Shown one piece after another: positions 44,167 through 53,025 of a stretch of 55,430 nt of DNA (the stretch's first letter is position 1; every line of letters begins with the position of its first letter). The translations under genes were made by a program, and so were the position numbers. This DNA comes from Nitrospirota bacterium (lineage in GTDB: Bacteria; Nitrospirota; JACRHJ01): NCBI GenBank assembly GCA_016212105.1, contig JACRHJ010000025.1, positions 1 to 55,430 on the forward strand, in the 5' to 3' direction. The notes under the pieces were generated by a model. The model ran no database searches. It saw only the letters and a list, made by a program, of their open reading frames with translations, and was not told the DNA's origin.

Positions 44167-44986
44167 CGTTACGCTCCTCAAGCTTCTTTAACCTGTTAAC
44201 CGCAATCCTTACGTACTCGGAATTTATCTCTATGCCGATGAACTTCCGGCCAAGCTCGTTACATACATAACCGACAGTCCCCGAACCGAAGAAGGGGTCC
44301 AGAACGGCGTCGCCCGGCCTGCTGCCCGCTAAAATACAAGGCCTGATCAAATCCGGAGGAAATGTCGCGAAGTGGGCATCTGGAAATGGCTCAGTATTAA
44401 TACTCCATACCGTCCTGCGATTTCTCAGCCCGCCGTTGTTCTTCGTCGGTTCCTGAATAGCCAGGTTGTCGTAGTGATATTTCTCCGACTTGCTCATCAG
44501 GAAGATGTATTCATGTGCCTGCGTCGGCCTGTCCTTAACTGATTCCGGCTGACAGTTAGGCTTGTTCCAGATTATATCCGACCTCAGATACCATCCATCC
44601 TTCTGCAACGCGAAGGCTACCCTCCACGGCACGCCTATCAGGTCCTTCGGCTTCAATCCGGCGGGGGTCGGCGGACGATACTTCATCCCCCGTGCGCTGT
44701 TTTTCTTGTCGTTATCCCGCCAAGTCCTGTTGCCGCTGGTGTACGAGTCGCCAAGGTTCAACCAGAGTGTGCCGTCAGGCCTAAGAACCCGGTACACCTC
44801 TGAAAAAATCCTTCGAAGGTTCTCGATATAATCGGACAGCTCGTTTTCCGCGCCTATCTGCTCGCCGATGCCATAATCGCGAAGTCCCCAATATGGCGGA
44901 CTCGTCACGCAACACTGGATGGATTCCTCCGGCAAACGCCTTAAAACATCAAGGGCATCACCCACTATGATTTTAGACTCGAACAT
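44120..44986 (-). CDS. Type II DNA methyltransferase, beta class (N4-cytosine type)
   Basis: The 288-residue enzyme has the catalytic motif IV TSPPYWG (residues 28-34) near the N-terminus and the AdoMet-binding motif I DPFFGSGT (230-237) near the C-terminus, the circularly permuted order of the beta class. TSPPY in this class usually means N4-methylcytosine. GLRDYGIG follows motif IV, as in methyltransferases of the CCCGGG group. It should protect DNA against the endonuclease encoded directly downstream in an overlapping frame. Its promoter has a G-tract spacer (45025-45054). Confidence 0.92.
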   Translation of the reverse strand: MFESKIIVGDALDVLRRLPEESIQCCVTSPPYWGLRDYGIGEQIGAENELSDYIENLRRIFSEVYRVLRPDGTLWLNLGDSYTSGNRTWRDNDKKNSARGMKYRPPTPAGLKPKDLIGVPWRVAFALQKDGWYLRSDIIWNKPNCQPESVKDRPTQAHEYIFLMSKSEKYHYDNLAIQEPTKNNGGLRNRRTVWSINTEPFPDAHFATFPPDLIRPCILAGSRPGDAVLDPFFGSGTVGYVCNELGRKFIGIEINSEYVRIAVNRLKKLEERNVDEKSTVWLYESATA

Positions 44987-45024
44987 GGCTGCTCCGGCGC
45001 TTTTTGTGAATCAATGCTGTGAGC

Positions 45025-45054
45025 AATATACCCCCCTCCCCCCTCCCCTGTCAA
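45025..45054 (-). promoter_or_regulatory. G-tract-spaced promoter of the restriction-modification operon
   Basis: TTGACA (45049-45054) and TATATT (45025-45030) flank an 18-bp spacer that on the minus strand is G4-A-G6-A-G6. Transcription would start near 45018, about 32 nt before the methyltransferase ATG. Slippage in the G tracts would change the spacing and so promoter strength. Confidence 0.65.
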
Positions 45055-45156
45055 GCCCATTCTGCTTAATTATTAGGCACCCCCGTGTTTCCCATATCAA
45101 GGCGACAAAATTGTCACGCAAGCCGCCCGCAAACGCCTGATAACCGGAGTTTTGCC

Positions 45157-45186
45157 TTGATAAACAAGGGCCTTCTATGTTATCCT
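45157..45186 (+). promoter_or_regulatory. Predicted promoter of leuS-lptE-holA
   Basis: TTGATA (45157-45162) and TATCCT (45181-45186) are 18 bp apart, giving a leader of about 50 nt. Confidence 0.5.
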
Positions 45187-45242
45187 GAACCGTTTGTAAT
45201 AACCACGACTTTCATCTCCCCGGAGGCTTCACGAGATAACTC

Positions 45243-47723
45243 ATGGAAGACAAATACTACCCCAAGGTCGTCGAGGCCAAATGGCAGAAGCGCTGGGAGG
45301 ATTCCCGCGCCTTCAAGGTCACGGAAGACCCGGCCAAAACCAAGTATTACGTGCTGGAAATGTTCCCCTACCCGTCGGGCAGGATACACATGGGTCACGT
45401 CCGGAACTACTCGATCGGCGACGTGGTCGCGCGGTTCAAGACGATGCGCGGCTACAACGTCCTGCACCCGATGGGCTGGGACTCCTTCGGGATGCCCGCG
45501 GAGAACGCGGCCATCAAGCACGGCATACACCCGCACACATGGACGCTTGAGAACATAGACTACCTGCGCGGCCAGTTGAAGAAGATGGGCCTGTCATATG
45601 ACTGGGACCGCGAGGTCGCTACCTGCCTGCCGGAGTACTACCGCTGGAACCAGTGGTTCTTCATCAAGATGTTCGAGAAGGGCCTCGCCTACAAGAAGAA
45701 GTCCTTCGTCAACTGGTGCGAGTCCTGCGGCACGGTGCTTGCGAACGAGCAGGTCGAGGACAGCAAGTGCTGGCGGTGCGACAACGAGGTCGGCCAGAAG
45801 GAACTCTCCCAGTGGTTCTACCGCATCACGGCATACGCCGAGGAACTGCTCGGCAAGCTCGACGAGATGCCCGGCTGGCCGGAGCGCGTCCTCACGATGC
45901 AGAGGAACTGGATAGGAAAGTCCGTCGGCTGCGAGATAGATTTCGCCGTGAAGGACGTGGACGGCGTGGACAAGATAACCGTGTTCACGACGCGCGCGGA
46001 CACGCTCTTCGGCGCGACGTTCATGTCCATCGCGCCTGAACACCCGCTTGTCGAAAAGCTGATCGCCGGGAGGCCGGAGGAGGAGGAGGTACGCGCTTTC
46101 GTCGAGAAGGTCCAGAAGGAAGACAAGATAGAGCGCACCGCCGAGACCGGAGAGAAGGAAGGCGTCTTTACCGGCGCGTATGCGGTAAACCCGGTCACGG
46201 GAACCGAGATCCCAATCTGGGCAGCGAACTTCGTCCTGGCCGAGTACGGCACCGGATGCGTCATGGCGGTACCCGCGCACGACCAGCGCGACTTCGAGTT
46301 CGCCAGGAAATACGGCATGCCGATAAAGGTCGTCATCAACCCGGCGGACGCCAAGCTCGACCCGGCCTCGATGGACGCGGCATATGTCGAGCCGGGCGTG
46401 ATGACCGCATCCGGAAGCTTCGACGGCACGCCCTCTCTCGAAGGCAAGGTGAAGGTCGCGGAGCACCTCGAATCGCAGGGCATCGGCAAGAAGACGATAA
46501 ACTACCGGCTCCGGGACTGGGGCGTTTCGCGCCAGAGGTACTGGGGGACGCCGATACCGATAGTCTACTGCGACAAGTGCGGGCCTGTGCCGGTGGCCGT
46601 GGAGAACCTCCCCGTAAAACTTCCGACAGATATAAAATTCACCGGACAGGGCGCGTCCCCGCTCACGACCTCGGCCGAGTTCCTTGCGGCCAAGTGTCCC
46701 AACTGCGGCGGCGAGGCCGTCCGCGAGACGGACACGATGGACACGTTCATGGACTCGTCATGGTACTTCCTGCGCTACTGCGGCTGGGACGAGACCGGGC
46801 CGTTCAGGAAGGACAACGCGGCATACTGGATGTCGGTGGACCAGTACATCGGCGGGATAGAGCACGCGGTGCTGCACCTGCTGTACTCGCGCTTCTTCAC
46901 GAAGGTGATACGCGACCTCGGCCTGACGACGGCGGACGAACCTTTCACGAACCTGCTCACGCAGGGGATGGTTATAAAGGACGGGGCGAAGATGTCCAAG
47001 TCCAAGGGGAACGTCGTGGACCCGGACGAGCTGATAAACCAGTACGGCGCGGACACGGCGCGTCTTTTCTCGCTGTTCGCGTCGCCTCCGGAGCGCGACC
47101 TCGAATGGTCGGAGCAGGGCGTGGACGGCTCGTTCAGGTTCCTGTCCCGCGTGTACAGGCTCGTAAGGGACAACATCGACACACTGACGACGGTAACCGC
47201 CAAAGCAAACGGCGAGCCGTCCAGGCCTGTGAAGGACATCAGACGCGCGACGCACAAGACCATCAAGAAGGTCACGGACGACATAGACGGCTCGTTCCAT
47301 TTCAACACCGCCATCGCCTCGGTCATGGAACTCGTCAACGCGCTGTACCAGTACCCGCTCGACAAGGCCGACAAGGCGTCCGTCGCGGCGTTCAAGGAGT
47401 CGGTCGAGTCGGTGGTCCTGCTTATGGGCCCGTTCGCGCCGCACGTCTGCGCGGAGCTTTGGGAGGCGCTCGGCAAGTCCACGCCTCTTGAGAAGACGCC
47501 CTGGCCGGCTTATGACCCGGAGCTGATACTCGCGGACGAGGTAGTCATAGTCGTTCAGGTTAACGGCAAGCTCAGGGACAAGATAACCGTGGCGGTCGAC
47601 GAGACCGAGGAGAACATAAAGGCCGCCGCCCTCGCGCTTGAGAATGTAGCGAAGTTCACAGGCGGGCGCGAGCCCAAGAAGGTGATATACGTGCCGGGCA
47701 AGCTGGTAAATATCGTGGCGTGA
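45243..47723 (+). CDS. leuS: Leucyl-tRNA synthetase
   Basis: Charges tRNA-Leu. The 826-residue product is of usual bacterial length and shows [20 protein letters not shown] (the HIGH-type motif is HMGH), [13 protein letters not shown], a CP1 editing insertion with [19 protein letters not shown], two Cys pairs in zinc-type loops (CESCGTV...CWRC and CDKCG...CPNCG), and [12 protein letters not shown]. It is followed by lptE and holA in the standard order, though a repeat-rich 240-base gap intervenes. Its Shine-Dalgarno sequence is poorly placed (GGAGG about 17 nt before the ATG). Confidence 0.98.
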   Translation: MEDKYYPKVVEAKWQKRWEDSRAFKVTEDPAKTKYYVLEMFPYPSGRIHMGHVRNYSIGDVVARFKTMRGYNVLHPMGWDSFGMPAENAAIKHGIHPHTWTLENIDYLRGQLKKMGLSYDWDREVATCLPEYYRWNQWFFIKMFEKGLAYKKKSFVNWCESCGTVLANEQVEDSKCWRCDNEVGQKELSQWFYRITAYAEELLGKLDEMPGWPERVLTMQRNWIGKSVGCEIDFAVKDVDGVDKITVFTTRADTLFGATFMSIAPEHPLVEKLIAGRPEEEEVRAFVEKVQKEDKIERTAETGEKEGVFTGAYAVNPVTGTEIPIWAANFVLAEYGTGCVMAVPAHDQRDFEFARKYGMPIKVVINPADAKLDPASMDAAYVEPGVMTASGSFDGTPSLEGKVKVAEHLESQGIGKKTINYRLRDWGVSRQRYWGTPIPIVYCDKCGPVPVAVENLPVKLPTDIKFTGQGASPLTTSAEFLAAKCPNCGGEAVRETDTMDTFMDSSWYFLRYCGWDETGPFRKDNAAYWMSVDQYIGGIEHAVLHLLYSRFFTKVIRDLGLTTADEPFTNLLTQGMVIKDGAKMSKSKGNVVDPDELINQYGADTARLFSLFASPPERDLEWSEQGVDGSFRFLSRVYRLVRDNIDTLTTVTAKANGEPSRPVKDIRRATHKTIKKVTDDIDGSFHFNTAIASVMELVNALYQYPLDKADKASVAAFKESVESVVLLMGPFAPHVCAELWEALGKSTPLEKTPWPAYDPELILADEVVIVVQVNGKLRDKITVAVDETEENIKAAALALENVAKFTGGREPKKVIYVPGKLVNIVA

Positions 47724-47965
47724 TTTTCGGTGTCATTCTGAGGCGCAGCCGAAGAATCCGCCTTTGACTTTAATACTGATATTAATCCGTCAACAATACA
47801 GGCAAACTTCCTGGACCCCGTGTCAAGCACGGGGCGACGCACAAGTACACGTCATTCCCGCGAAAGCGGGAATCCAGTGACTTTGTAGGGCGCGACGCCC
47901 CCGGCGCGCCGGTGTTAATAAACCAGGGCCGACACACGGGTCGGCCCCTACATCAGGACAACAAC
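47724..47965. repeat. Repeats between leuS and lptE
   Basis: In order: a GTCATTCTGAGGCGCAGCCGAAGAAT unit (about 47731-47757), a CCCCGTGTCAAGCACGGGG unit (about 47803-47837), a CCCGCGAAAGCGGG palindrome (about 47850-47880), a GGGCGCGACGCCC/GGCGCGCC unit (about 47886-47912), and a GGGCCGACACACGGGTCGGCCCC palindrome (about 47925-47951) that ends 15 nt before the lptE start codon. Confidence 0.85.
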
Positions 47966-48493
47966 ATGAACCGTTTCATTTACCCGTTTCTGGCCATCGC
48001 GCTCATAGCGATAACCCTCTCCGGCTGCGGCTACACGCTGTCCAGGACGGGCAGCGCGTCCGGGCCGTCGAAGGGCAGGCACAAGGCCTGCGTGCCGATG
48101 TTCGTCAACGACACGTTCGAGCCGCTAATCGAGGAAGAACTGACCGCGGCCCTGTCCGACGAGCTGATGACGGACGGACGCTGGGTGCTGACCGCGCGCG
48201 GGGACGCGGACCTGCTCGTCACGGGCCGGGTTACCGGTTTCGAACTGGTGCCGCTCTCCTACGACGCGAAGGAGAGGATACTCGAGTACAGGCTGAGGAT
48301 ACGCTCGGACGTGAAGGTGACGGACGTCAAGACTGACAAGGTCCTCTGGAAGGACTCCGGGGTCGAGACGTTCGCGGACTACCGCGTGACCGACGACATC
48401 ACGAAGAGCAAGATAAGGAAAGGCGAGGCGGTAAGGAAGGCGGCGAAGGGTTTCGCCGAGGACTTCATAATCAGAGTACTGGACACGTTCTGA
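47966..48493 (+). CDS. lptE: LPS-assembly lipoprotein LptE
   Basis: Outer-membrane lipoprotein that plugs the LptD barrel for lipopolysaccharide export. The 175-residue protein has a signal peptide with lipobox LSGC (Cys21), then GYTLSRTGS, an ACVPMFVNDTFEPLIEEELT region and a VTGRVTGFELVPLSYD strand pair, as in the family. AGGA 7 nt before the ATG at 47966 sets the start; the frame is open further upstream through a repeat. The position between leuS and holA supports the call. This gene shows that the cell has an LPS-type outer membrane. Confidence 0.88.
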   Translation: MNRFIYPFLAIALIAITLSGCGYTLSRTGSASGPSKGRHKACVPMFVNDTFEPLIEEELTAALSDELMTDGRWVLTARGDADLLVTGRVTGFELVPLSYDAKERILEYRLRIRSDVKVTDVKTDKVLWKDSGVETFADYRVTDDITKSKIRKGEAVRKAAKGFAEDFIIRVLDTF

Positions 48494-48494
48494 C

Positions 48495-49508
48495 ATGGCA
48501 TCCGTAAAACCGCAGGAGTTCTTCAGCTCCATCGAGAAGGGCCCGCTCGCGCCGGTTTATCTCCTGACCGGCGAGGAGGGCTACTTCATAGACCGTGCCC
48601 TCGCGAAGATACTCACGCGCGCGCTCGAAGGCGTGGCCAAGGACTTCAACCTCGACGTCTTCTACGGAAAGGACGCAAAGGCGGACGATATCGTCTCCCA
48701 GGCGTCCACACTCCCGATGATGTCCGAGCGGCGCGTCGTCGTGGTTAAGGAGGCGGACAGGCTGAAGGGTACGGAGCATCTCCTCGCATACCTTGCCTCG
48801 CCCGCGCCGGAGACGGTGATGATACTCGTCGCCGAGGGCGCGGAGAAGCCCAAAGAGGCCGCGCTGACCAAGCCGATGTCCAAGTCCTGCGTATTCGTCC
48901 ACTTCTACCCGCCTTTCGAGAGCGAGGTGCCACGCTGGATAAAGCAGCTCGCGCGTGAGTCCGGGTACACCGTGGACGACGACGCGGCCGCGTACCTCAG
49001 GGACACGCTCGGCGGTAACCTCGCGCTCGTCGAGGCGGAGCTGAACAAGCTGTTCAACTTTCTGGGCGACAGGAAGACAATAACACCGGACGACGTCAGG
49101 GAGTCGGTAGGCGACTTCGGGATGCCGCTCGTCTTCGACCTGATGGACGCCGTGGCGGAGAAGAGGACTGGGGCTGCCCTTGAGGTACTCTCCCGGCTCC
49201 TCACGGACAAGGAGAACAACCCGATAATGCTCGTGGGGATGTTTGCCGCGCACTGGCGGAGGCTTCTGGCCGCGAAGGAGATGGCCGACGCGGGCGACGG
49301 GCCGGAGAAGCTCGAGAAGGCGTTCAGGCTGAACTTCAGGAACAAGAAGGCGTTCCTGGGCCAGGTGGCCCGTGCGAGGGCGACGGAGCTGAGGGCCGCC
49401 TTCAGGAGCTTCGCCAAGGCTGACGGCGCGCTAAAGGGCTCGGCGCTGCCGCAGAGGCTCGTCATGGAGCGGCTGATACTCGAACTTTCCGGCGCGGGAG
49501 GGTTTTAG
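48495..49508 (+). CDS. holA: DNA polymerase III delta subunit
   Basis: Clamp-loader subunit that opens the beta sliding clamp. The 337-residue product begins with VKPQEFFSSIEKGPLAPVYLL and shows YLLTGEEGYFIDRAL (degenerate P-loop region), FNLDVFYGKDA and a C-terminal helical collar (NPIMLVGMFAAHWRRLLAAKE). It starts 1 nt after lptE. The leuS-lptE-holA-rpsT order is widely conserved. Confidence 0.95.
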   Translation: MASVKPQEFFSSIEKGPLAPVYLLTGEEGYFIDRALAKILTRALEGVAKDFNLDVFYGKDAKADDIVSQASTLPMMSERRVVVVKEADRLKGTEHLLAYLASPAPETVMILVAEGAEKPKEAALTKPMSKSCVFVHFYPPFESEVPRWIKQLARESGYTVDDDAAAYLRDTLGGNLALVEAELNKLFNFLGDRKTITPDDVRESVGDFGMPLVFDLMDAVAEKRTGAALEVLSRLLTDKENNPIMLVGMFAAHWRRLLAAKEMADAGDGPEKLEKAFRLNFRNKKAFLGQVARARATELRAAFRSFAKADGALKGSALPQRLVMERLILELSGAGGF

Positions 49509-49532
49509 GATGACGGTCGCGACAAACAGGAC

Positions 49533-49554
49533 GGGCGGACATCTCTGTCCGCCC
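49533..49554. terminator. Hairpin between convergent holA and rpsT
   Basis: A perfect 9-bp GGGCGGACA/TGTCCGCCC stem (49533-49541 with 49546-49554) and a 4-base loop lie in the 76-base convergent gap. Neither strand has a strong T tract, so bidirectional terminator function is only probable. Confidence 0.5.
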
Positions 49555-49584
49555 GCCGGAAACGATAAAGCCTGTATGTATCCT

Positions 49585-49857
49585 TTACGCCTGCGCGGTC
49601 GCCGCCTTGTGGAGCCTGGCGGAGAGGCGGGAGATGCTGCGCGCGGCGGTGTTCTTGTGGATGATGCCCCTGGACGCGGTCTTGGCTATCACCGGGATGA
49701 CCTCGGCGAGGGCGGCCTTGGCGGCCTCGACGTCCGACGTTATCGCGGCGTTGAACTTCTTGACGGCGGTCCTGAGCGCGGCCTTCGCGGTGCGGTTCCT
49801 CTCGCGCCTCTTAAGGGACTGCTTGTTCCTCTTGATTTCAGACTTATGGTTTGCCAA
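49585..49857 (-). CDS. rpsT: 30S ribosomal protein S20, TTG start
   Basis: Primary 16S rRNA-binding protein. The 90-residue basic product reads MANHKSEIKRNKQSLKRRER and then ARGIIHKN-type core (ASRGIIHKNTAARSISRL). The start codon is TTG with GGAGG 7 nt upstream. A UUG start is also used for S20 in E. coli, where it is part of autoregulation. The gene is transcribed from its own promoter, convergent with holA. Confidence 0.97.
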   Translation of the reverse strand: MANHKSEIKRNKQSLKRRERNRTAKAALRTAVKKFNAAITSDVEAAKAALAEVIPVIAKTASRGIIHKNTAARSISRLSARLHKAATAQA

Positions 49858-49900
49858 CTGATTACCTCCGTGAGTTGTTTATTTGCGTTACAAGCGGATA

Positions 49901-49929
49901 TTTTTAACATAACCGGCGCCGGATGTCAA
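49901..49929 (-). promoter_or_regulatory. Predicted promoter of rpsT
   Basis: TTGACA (49924-49929) and TAAAAA (49901-49906) are 17 bp apart on the minus strand, leaving a leader of about 37 nt. It lies back to back with the start of the histidine kinase gene. Confidence 0.65.
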
Positions 49930-49940
49930 GAGATTAATTA

Positions 49941-51866
49941 ATGCTGAGCATCGTCCAAAATAGCCTGAAGGCCAAGCTGTTCCTGCTGTTCTTCTCGATC
50001 AACCTCGCGGGGATAATGCTTGTCGGCCTGATTTCGTACCAGTCCAAGCGCGAGGCGCTCCGGAGCCAGGTCGAGGACAACCTGTCCGTAATTTCCTCGG
50101 AACTCGCGGACAAGGTGGACAGGTACCTCTCAGAGAGGATGAACGACACCAGGGCCATCGCCCTGCACTACTCCCTGCGGGGTGTTAAGACCACCACCAG
50201 CAGCCAGAACGCACTGCTGGCCGAGTACATGAGGATATATCCGTACTACGAGCATATCAGCATCATAAACGTCGAGGACGTACGGCCGCCCAGCAAATGC
50301 GAACAGCCGTATCCCTGCTGTAACGACTGGTACCTCCCGGCTATGGCCGGCAAGGTCATCTCTTCCGACATGTACCTCTCTGCCCTGACGGACAAGCCTA
50401 CGATGTCCTTCGCTGCGCCTATCCGGGACGAACGCGGAGTGGTGGTAAGTATTATCACCACCAACCTGAAGCTCGACTACCTCTGGGACATTGTCGCGCA
50501 CGTGGCCGAGGAGAACAGGAAGAGCGGGCTCACCGGCTACGCATACATGATAAACAGCAGCGGCGTTATCATAGCACACCCGGACACGAGGAAGATACTC
50601 GATGAAAATGCGCTCGACAACCCGGAGCCGAGCGTGAGGGCGATGATAAAGGCCATGGTCAGCGGCGCGACAGGCAAGGTGGACTACACATACGAAGGGG
50701 TGTCCAAGACTGCCGCATTCGCCCCCTGCAAGGGGTTCGGGGATTACGCCGGACACGGCTGGTCGATGGGTGTCAACTGCCCCCACTCCGAGCTATACGC
50801 CCCACTCAAGCCGCTCCTCGAAAAATATATCGCACTTTTTCTGGCGACGTCCCTCGTCATGTTCTACGTCTCGTCAATGATAGCCGGCTATATCGTCAGG
50901 CCGGTCCGGGTCCTCAAGGAGAACGCATCGAGGATCGGCGCGGGCAACTTCAACCTGCGCGTCCACACGAACTCGTCCGACGAGATAGGCGACCTGGAGA
51001 AGTCGTTCAACAGGATGGCCGAGACGCTCGAGACCAGGGACGCCCAGATACGCGAGTACACCAACACCCTGACGAGCATCAACAGGGAGCTGGCCGTCAA
51101 GCAGGACGAACTCTCGCGCGCCAACACTGTCCTGAAAAACACGAACGACGAGATGCGCAAGCTCGAGAAGCAGAAGTCAGAGTTCATGGCCATGATAACG
51201 CACGACATAAAGTCGCCGCTCTCCACCGTCATCACATACGCCGAGATGATACTCGGAGGCGTGATAACCGACGGGGGGCCGGAGCTGAAGAAGGCGGTCG
51301 GCAGCATACACGCGAGCGGCTACAAGATACTTTCGCTGGTAGACAACTTCCTGGCTTCGTCCGCGATAGAGGCGGGGAAGCTGCAGCTCAACCTTAGACA
51401 GCTCGACATAGCGGACTTCATAGAGGACGAGATGCCGTTCTTCACGCCCCAGATGGACAAGAAGAACATCGTCTTCACGCTGAACGTGGAGCCGGACATA
51501 CCAACGGTCATGGCCGACAAGATGCAGCTCGACCGGGTATTCGCCAACATCATATCCAACGCCATCAAGTACACGCCTTCCAGGGGTGGGGTCTCGGTTA
51601 AGGCGGGTACCGCCGGAGACAACGTGTTTATCTCCGTTTCGGACACCGGGCCCGGCATAGACCCGGACGAGGTGGAGAACATGTTCAACAAGTACATGCG
51701 CGCCAAGGACACCTCGAAGTTCGAGGGCATCGGCCTCGGCCTGTTCATAGCCAAGGCCATAGTCGAGGCGCACGGAGGCGTCATAGACGTCCAGAGCACG
51801 TCTGGCGAGGGCAGCACCTTCACGATAAACCTGCCCGCGAGGGGAACCAGAAATGACGCAAGATAG
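49941..51866 (+). CDS. Membrane sensor histidine kinase with periplasmic Cache-like domain
   Basis: The 641-residue protein has TM1 (about 12-32), a large periplasmic sensor domain (about 40-290) that resembles a double Cache domain, TM2 (about 296-318), HAMP (about 318-370), a coiled coil, a HisKA domain with MITHDIKSPLSTV (His421), and a HATPase domain with NIISNAIKYTP, SDTGPGI and GIGLGLFIAKAIVEAHGG. The sensor part holds five Cys residues (120, 126, 127, 263, 280), so disulfides or metal binding are possible. It overlaps the next kinase gene by 14 nt. No response regulator is adjacent. The signal is unknown. Confidence 0.92.
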   Translation: MLSIVQNSLKAKLFLLFFSINLAGIMLVGLISYQSKREALRSQVEDNLSVISSELADKVDRYLSERMNDTRAIALHYSLRGVKTTTSSQNALLAEYMRIYPYYEHISIINVEDVRPPSKCEQPYPCCNDWYLPAMAGKVISSDMYLSALTDKPTMSFAAPIRDERGVVVSIITTNLKLDYLWDIVAHVAEENRKSGLTGYAYMINSSGVIIAHPDTRKILDENALDNPEPSVRAMIKAMVSGATGKVDYTYEGVSKTAAFAPCKGFGDYAGHGWSMGVNCPHSELYAPLKPLLEKYIALFLATSLVMFYVSSMIAGYIVRPVRVLKENASRIGAGNFNLRVHTNSSDEIGDLEKSFNRMAETLETRDAQIREYTNTLTSINRELAVKQDELSRANTVLKNTNDEMRKLEKQKSEFMAMITHDIKSPLSTVITYAEMILGGVITDGGPELKKAVGSIHASGYKILSLVDNFLASSAIEAGKLQLNLRQLDIADFIEDEMPFFTPQMDKKNIVFTLNVEPDIPTVMADKMQLDRVFANIISNAIKYTPSRGGVSVKAGTAGDNVFISVSDTGPGIDPDEVENMFNKYMRAKDTSKFEGIGLGLFIAKAIVEAHGGVIDVQSTSGEGSTFTINLPARGTRNDAR

Positions 51867-53025
51867 AGAGGACGAACTCGTCCGTGAAATAGCACGGCTG
51901 CAAGGCGAACTCGACGCGGAGCGGGACAGGCTCGACCTCGTCCTCCAGAGCATAGTCGACGGTGTCTACATGACCGACGTCGAGCGGAGCATCGTGTACT
52001 GGAACAGGGGCGCGGAGCGCATCACCGGCTTCAGAGGAGATGCCGTCCGCGGCAGGCTCTGCAAGACACTGCTCGCGCATACCGACGAGGAAGGCAGGAA
52101 CCTCTGCGACGACGCATGCCCGCTCACGAAGACCATGGAGCAGAAAGACCCTATATACAGCAAGGAGGTCTACACCAGGACGGCCGACGGGACGCTGATG
52201 CCCGTATCGGTATCCTGCGCGCCGCTGTTCGACAGCAGCGGCAACGTCGTCGGCGCGGTCGAGGTCTTCCGGGACATCTCCGCCAAGAAGGAGCTTGAGA
52301 GACAGAAGGCGGCGCTTGCCTCGATGGTGACCCACGACCTGAAGACGCCGCTCATGCTCATACTCGGCTACACCGAGCTGCTACTGGAGATGAAGCCTGA
52401 AGATGCGTATGGTTCCATGCAGGAGTTCCTGAAGGCCATAAGCATCGGTGGAAACCGTCTGCATTCCATGATAGAGGACTTCCTCGCCATATCACGGATA
52501 GGCGCGGGCAGCAGCATGCGGGTAAACCGCCAGCCTGTCATCGTCGAGGACCTCCTGAACAGGCTCTGCCAGGACTTCCGCGTCGTCGCGGACAGGAAAG
52601 GGCTGAGGCTCGAGTATTCGCCTCCAAAGGACATGCCGGTGGTCGAACTCGACATAACGCTCATGGAGCGGGCGCTGACGAACCTGATCGGGAACGCCGT
52701 GAACTATACACCGGCCGGCGGGACGGTCTCGCTGTCGGCATGCAGGGCAACGCTCCGGAAAGGCTGCGACGAGGTCGAGGGCATATCTATCATCGTCTCG
52801 GACACCGGCCCGGGCATACCCGAGGAGGAGCTGGCCAGCGTGTTCGAGATGTACTACCGCGCCAGGGGTTCCGCCGGCACCAACGGCTCAGGGCTTGGGC
52901 TCGCTATAGTCAAGGCCTTTGTCGAGTCCCACGGAGGGACGGTCTCGGCCGTAAGCCAGGTGGGCGCGGGCACGACGTTCACAGTAACGCTGCCCGTTTC
53001 CCGTCACGCACCTGACGCAGTATGA
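51853..53025 (+). CDS. Soluble PAS-domain histidine kinase
   Basis: The 390-residue protein has a short coiled coil (about 5-28), a PAS domain (about 26-145) and a kinase core: MVTHDLKTPLMLILGYTELLL (His161), NLIGNAVNYTP, SDTGPGIPEEEL and GSGLGLAIVKAFVESHGG. There is no membrane segment. In the PAS domain three Cys residues form a recurrent pattern, C70 followed by LC85-DDA-C89-P, known from many PAS sensors and of unknown purpose. It overlaps the membrane kinase by 14 nt and murJ by 4 nt, so all three are probably one transcript. Confidence 0.92.
   Translation: MTQDREDELVREIARLQGELDAERDRLDLVLQSIVDGVYMTDVERSIVYWNRGAERITGFRGDAVRGRLCKTLLAHTDEEGRNLCDDACPLTKTMEQKDPIYSKEVYTRTADGTLMPVSVSCAPLFDSSGNVVGAVEVFRDISAKKELERQKAALASMVTHDLKTPLMLILGYTELLLEMKPEDAYGSMQEFLKAISIGGNRLHSMIEDFLAISRIGAGSSMRVNRQPVIVEDLLNRLCQDFRVVADRKGLRLEYSPPKDMPVVELDITLMERALTNLIGNAVNYTPAGGTVSLSACRATLRKGCDEVEGISIIVSDTGPGIPEEELASVFEMYYRARGSAGTNGSGLGLAIVKAFVESHGGTVSAVSQVGAGTTFTVTLPVSRHAPDAV

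Larger units (their letters stand above)
44987..45242. promoter_or_regulatory. Divergent region between the methyltransferase gene and leuS
   Basis: 256 bases with a minus-strand promoter (45025-45054) for the restriction-modification genes and a plus-strand promoter (45157-45186) for leuS. The only strong sequence feature besides these is the run C6-T-C6-T-C4 on the plus strand at 45031-45048. None of the dispersed palindromic repeats is present. Confidence 0.6.

Noticed and set aside
44120-44986. Adenine (N6) specificity for the methyltransferase
   Set aside because: Motif IV is TSPPYWG, not DPPY, which points to N4-cytosine; adenine cannot be fully excluded.
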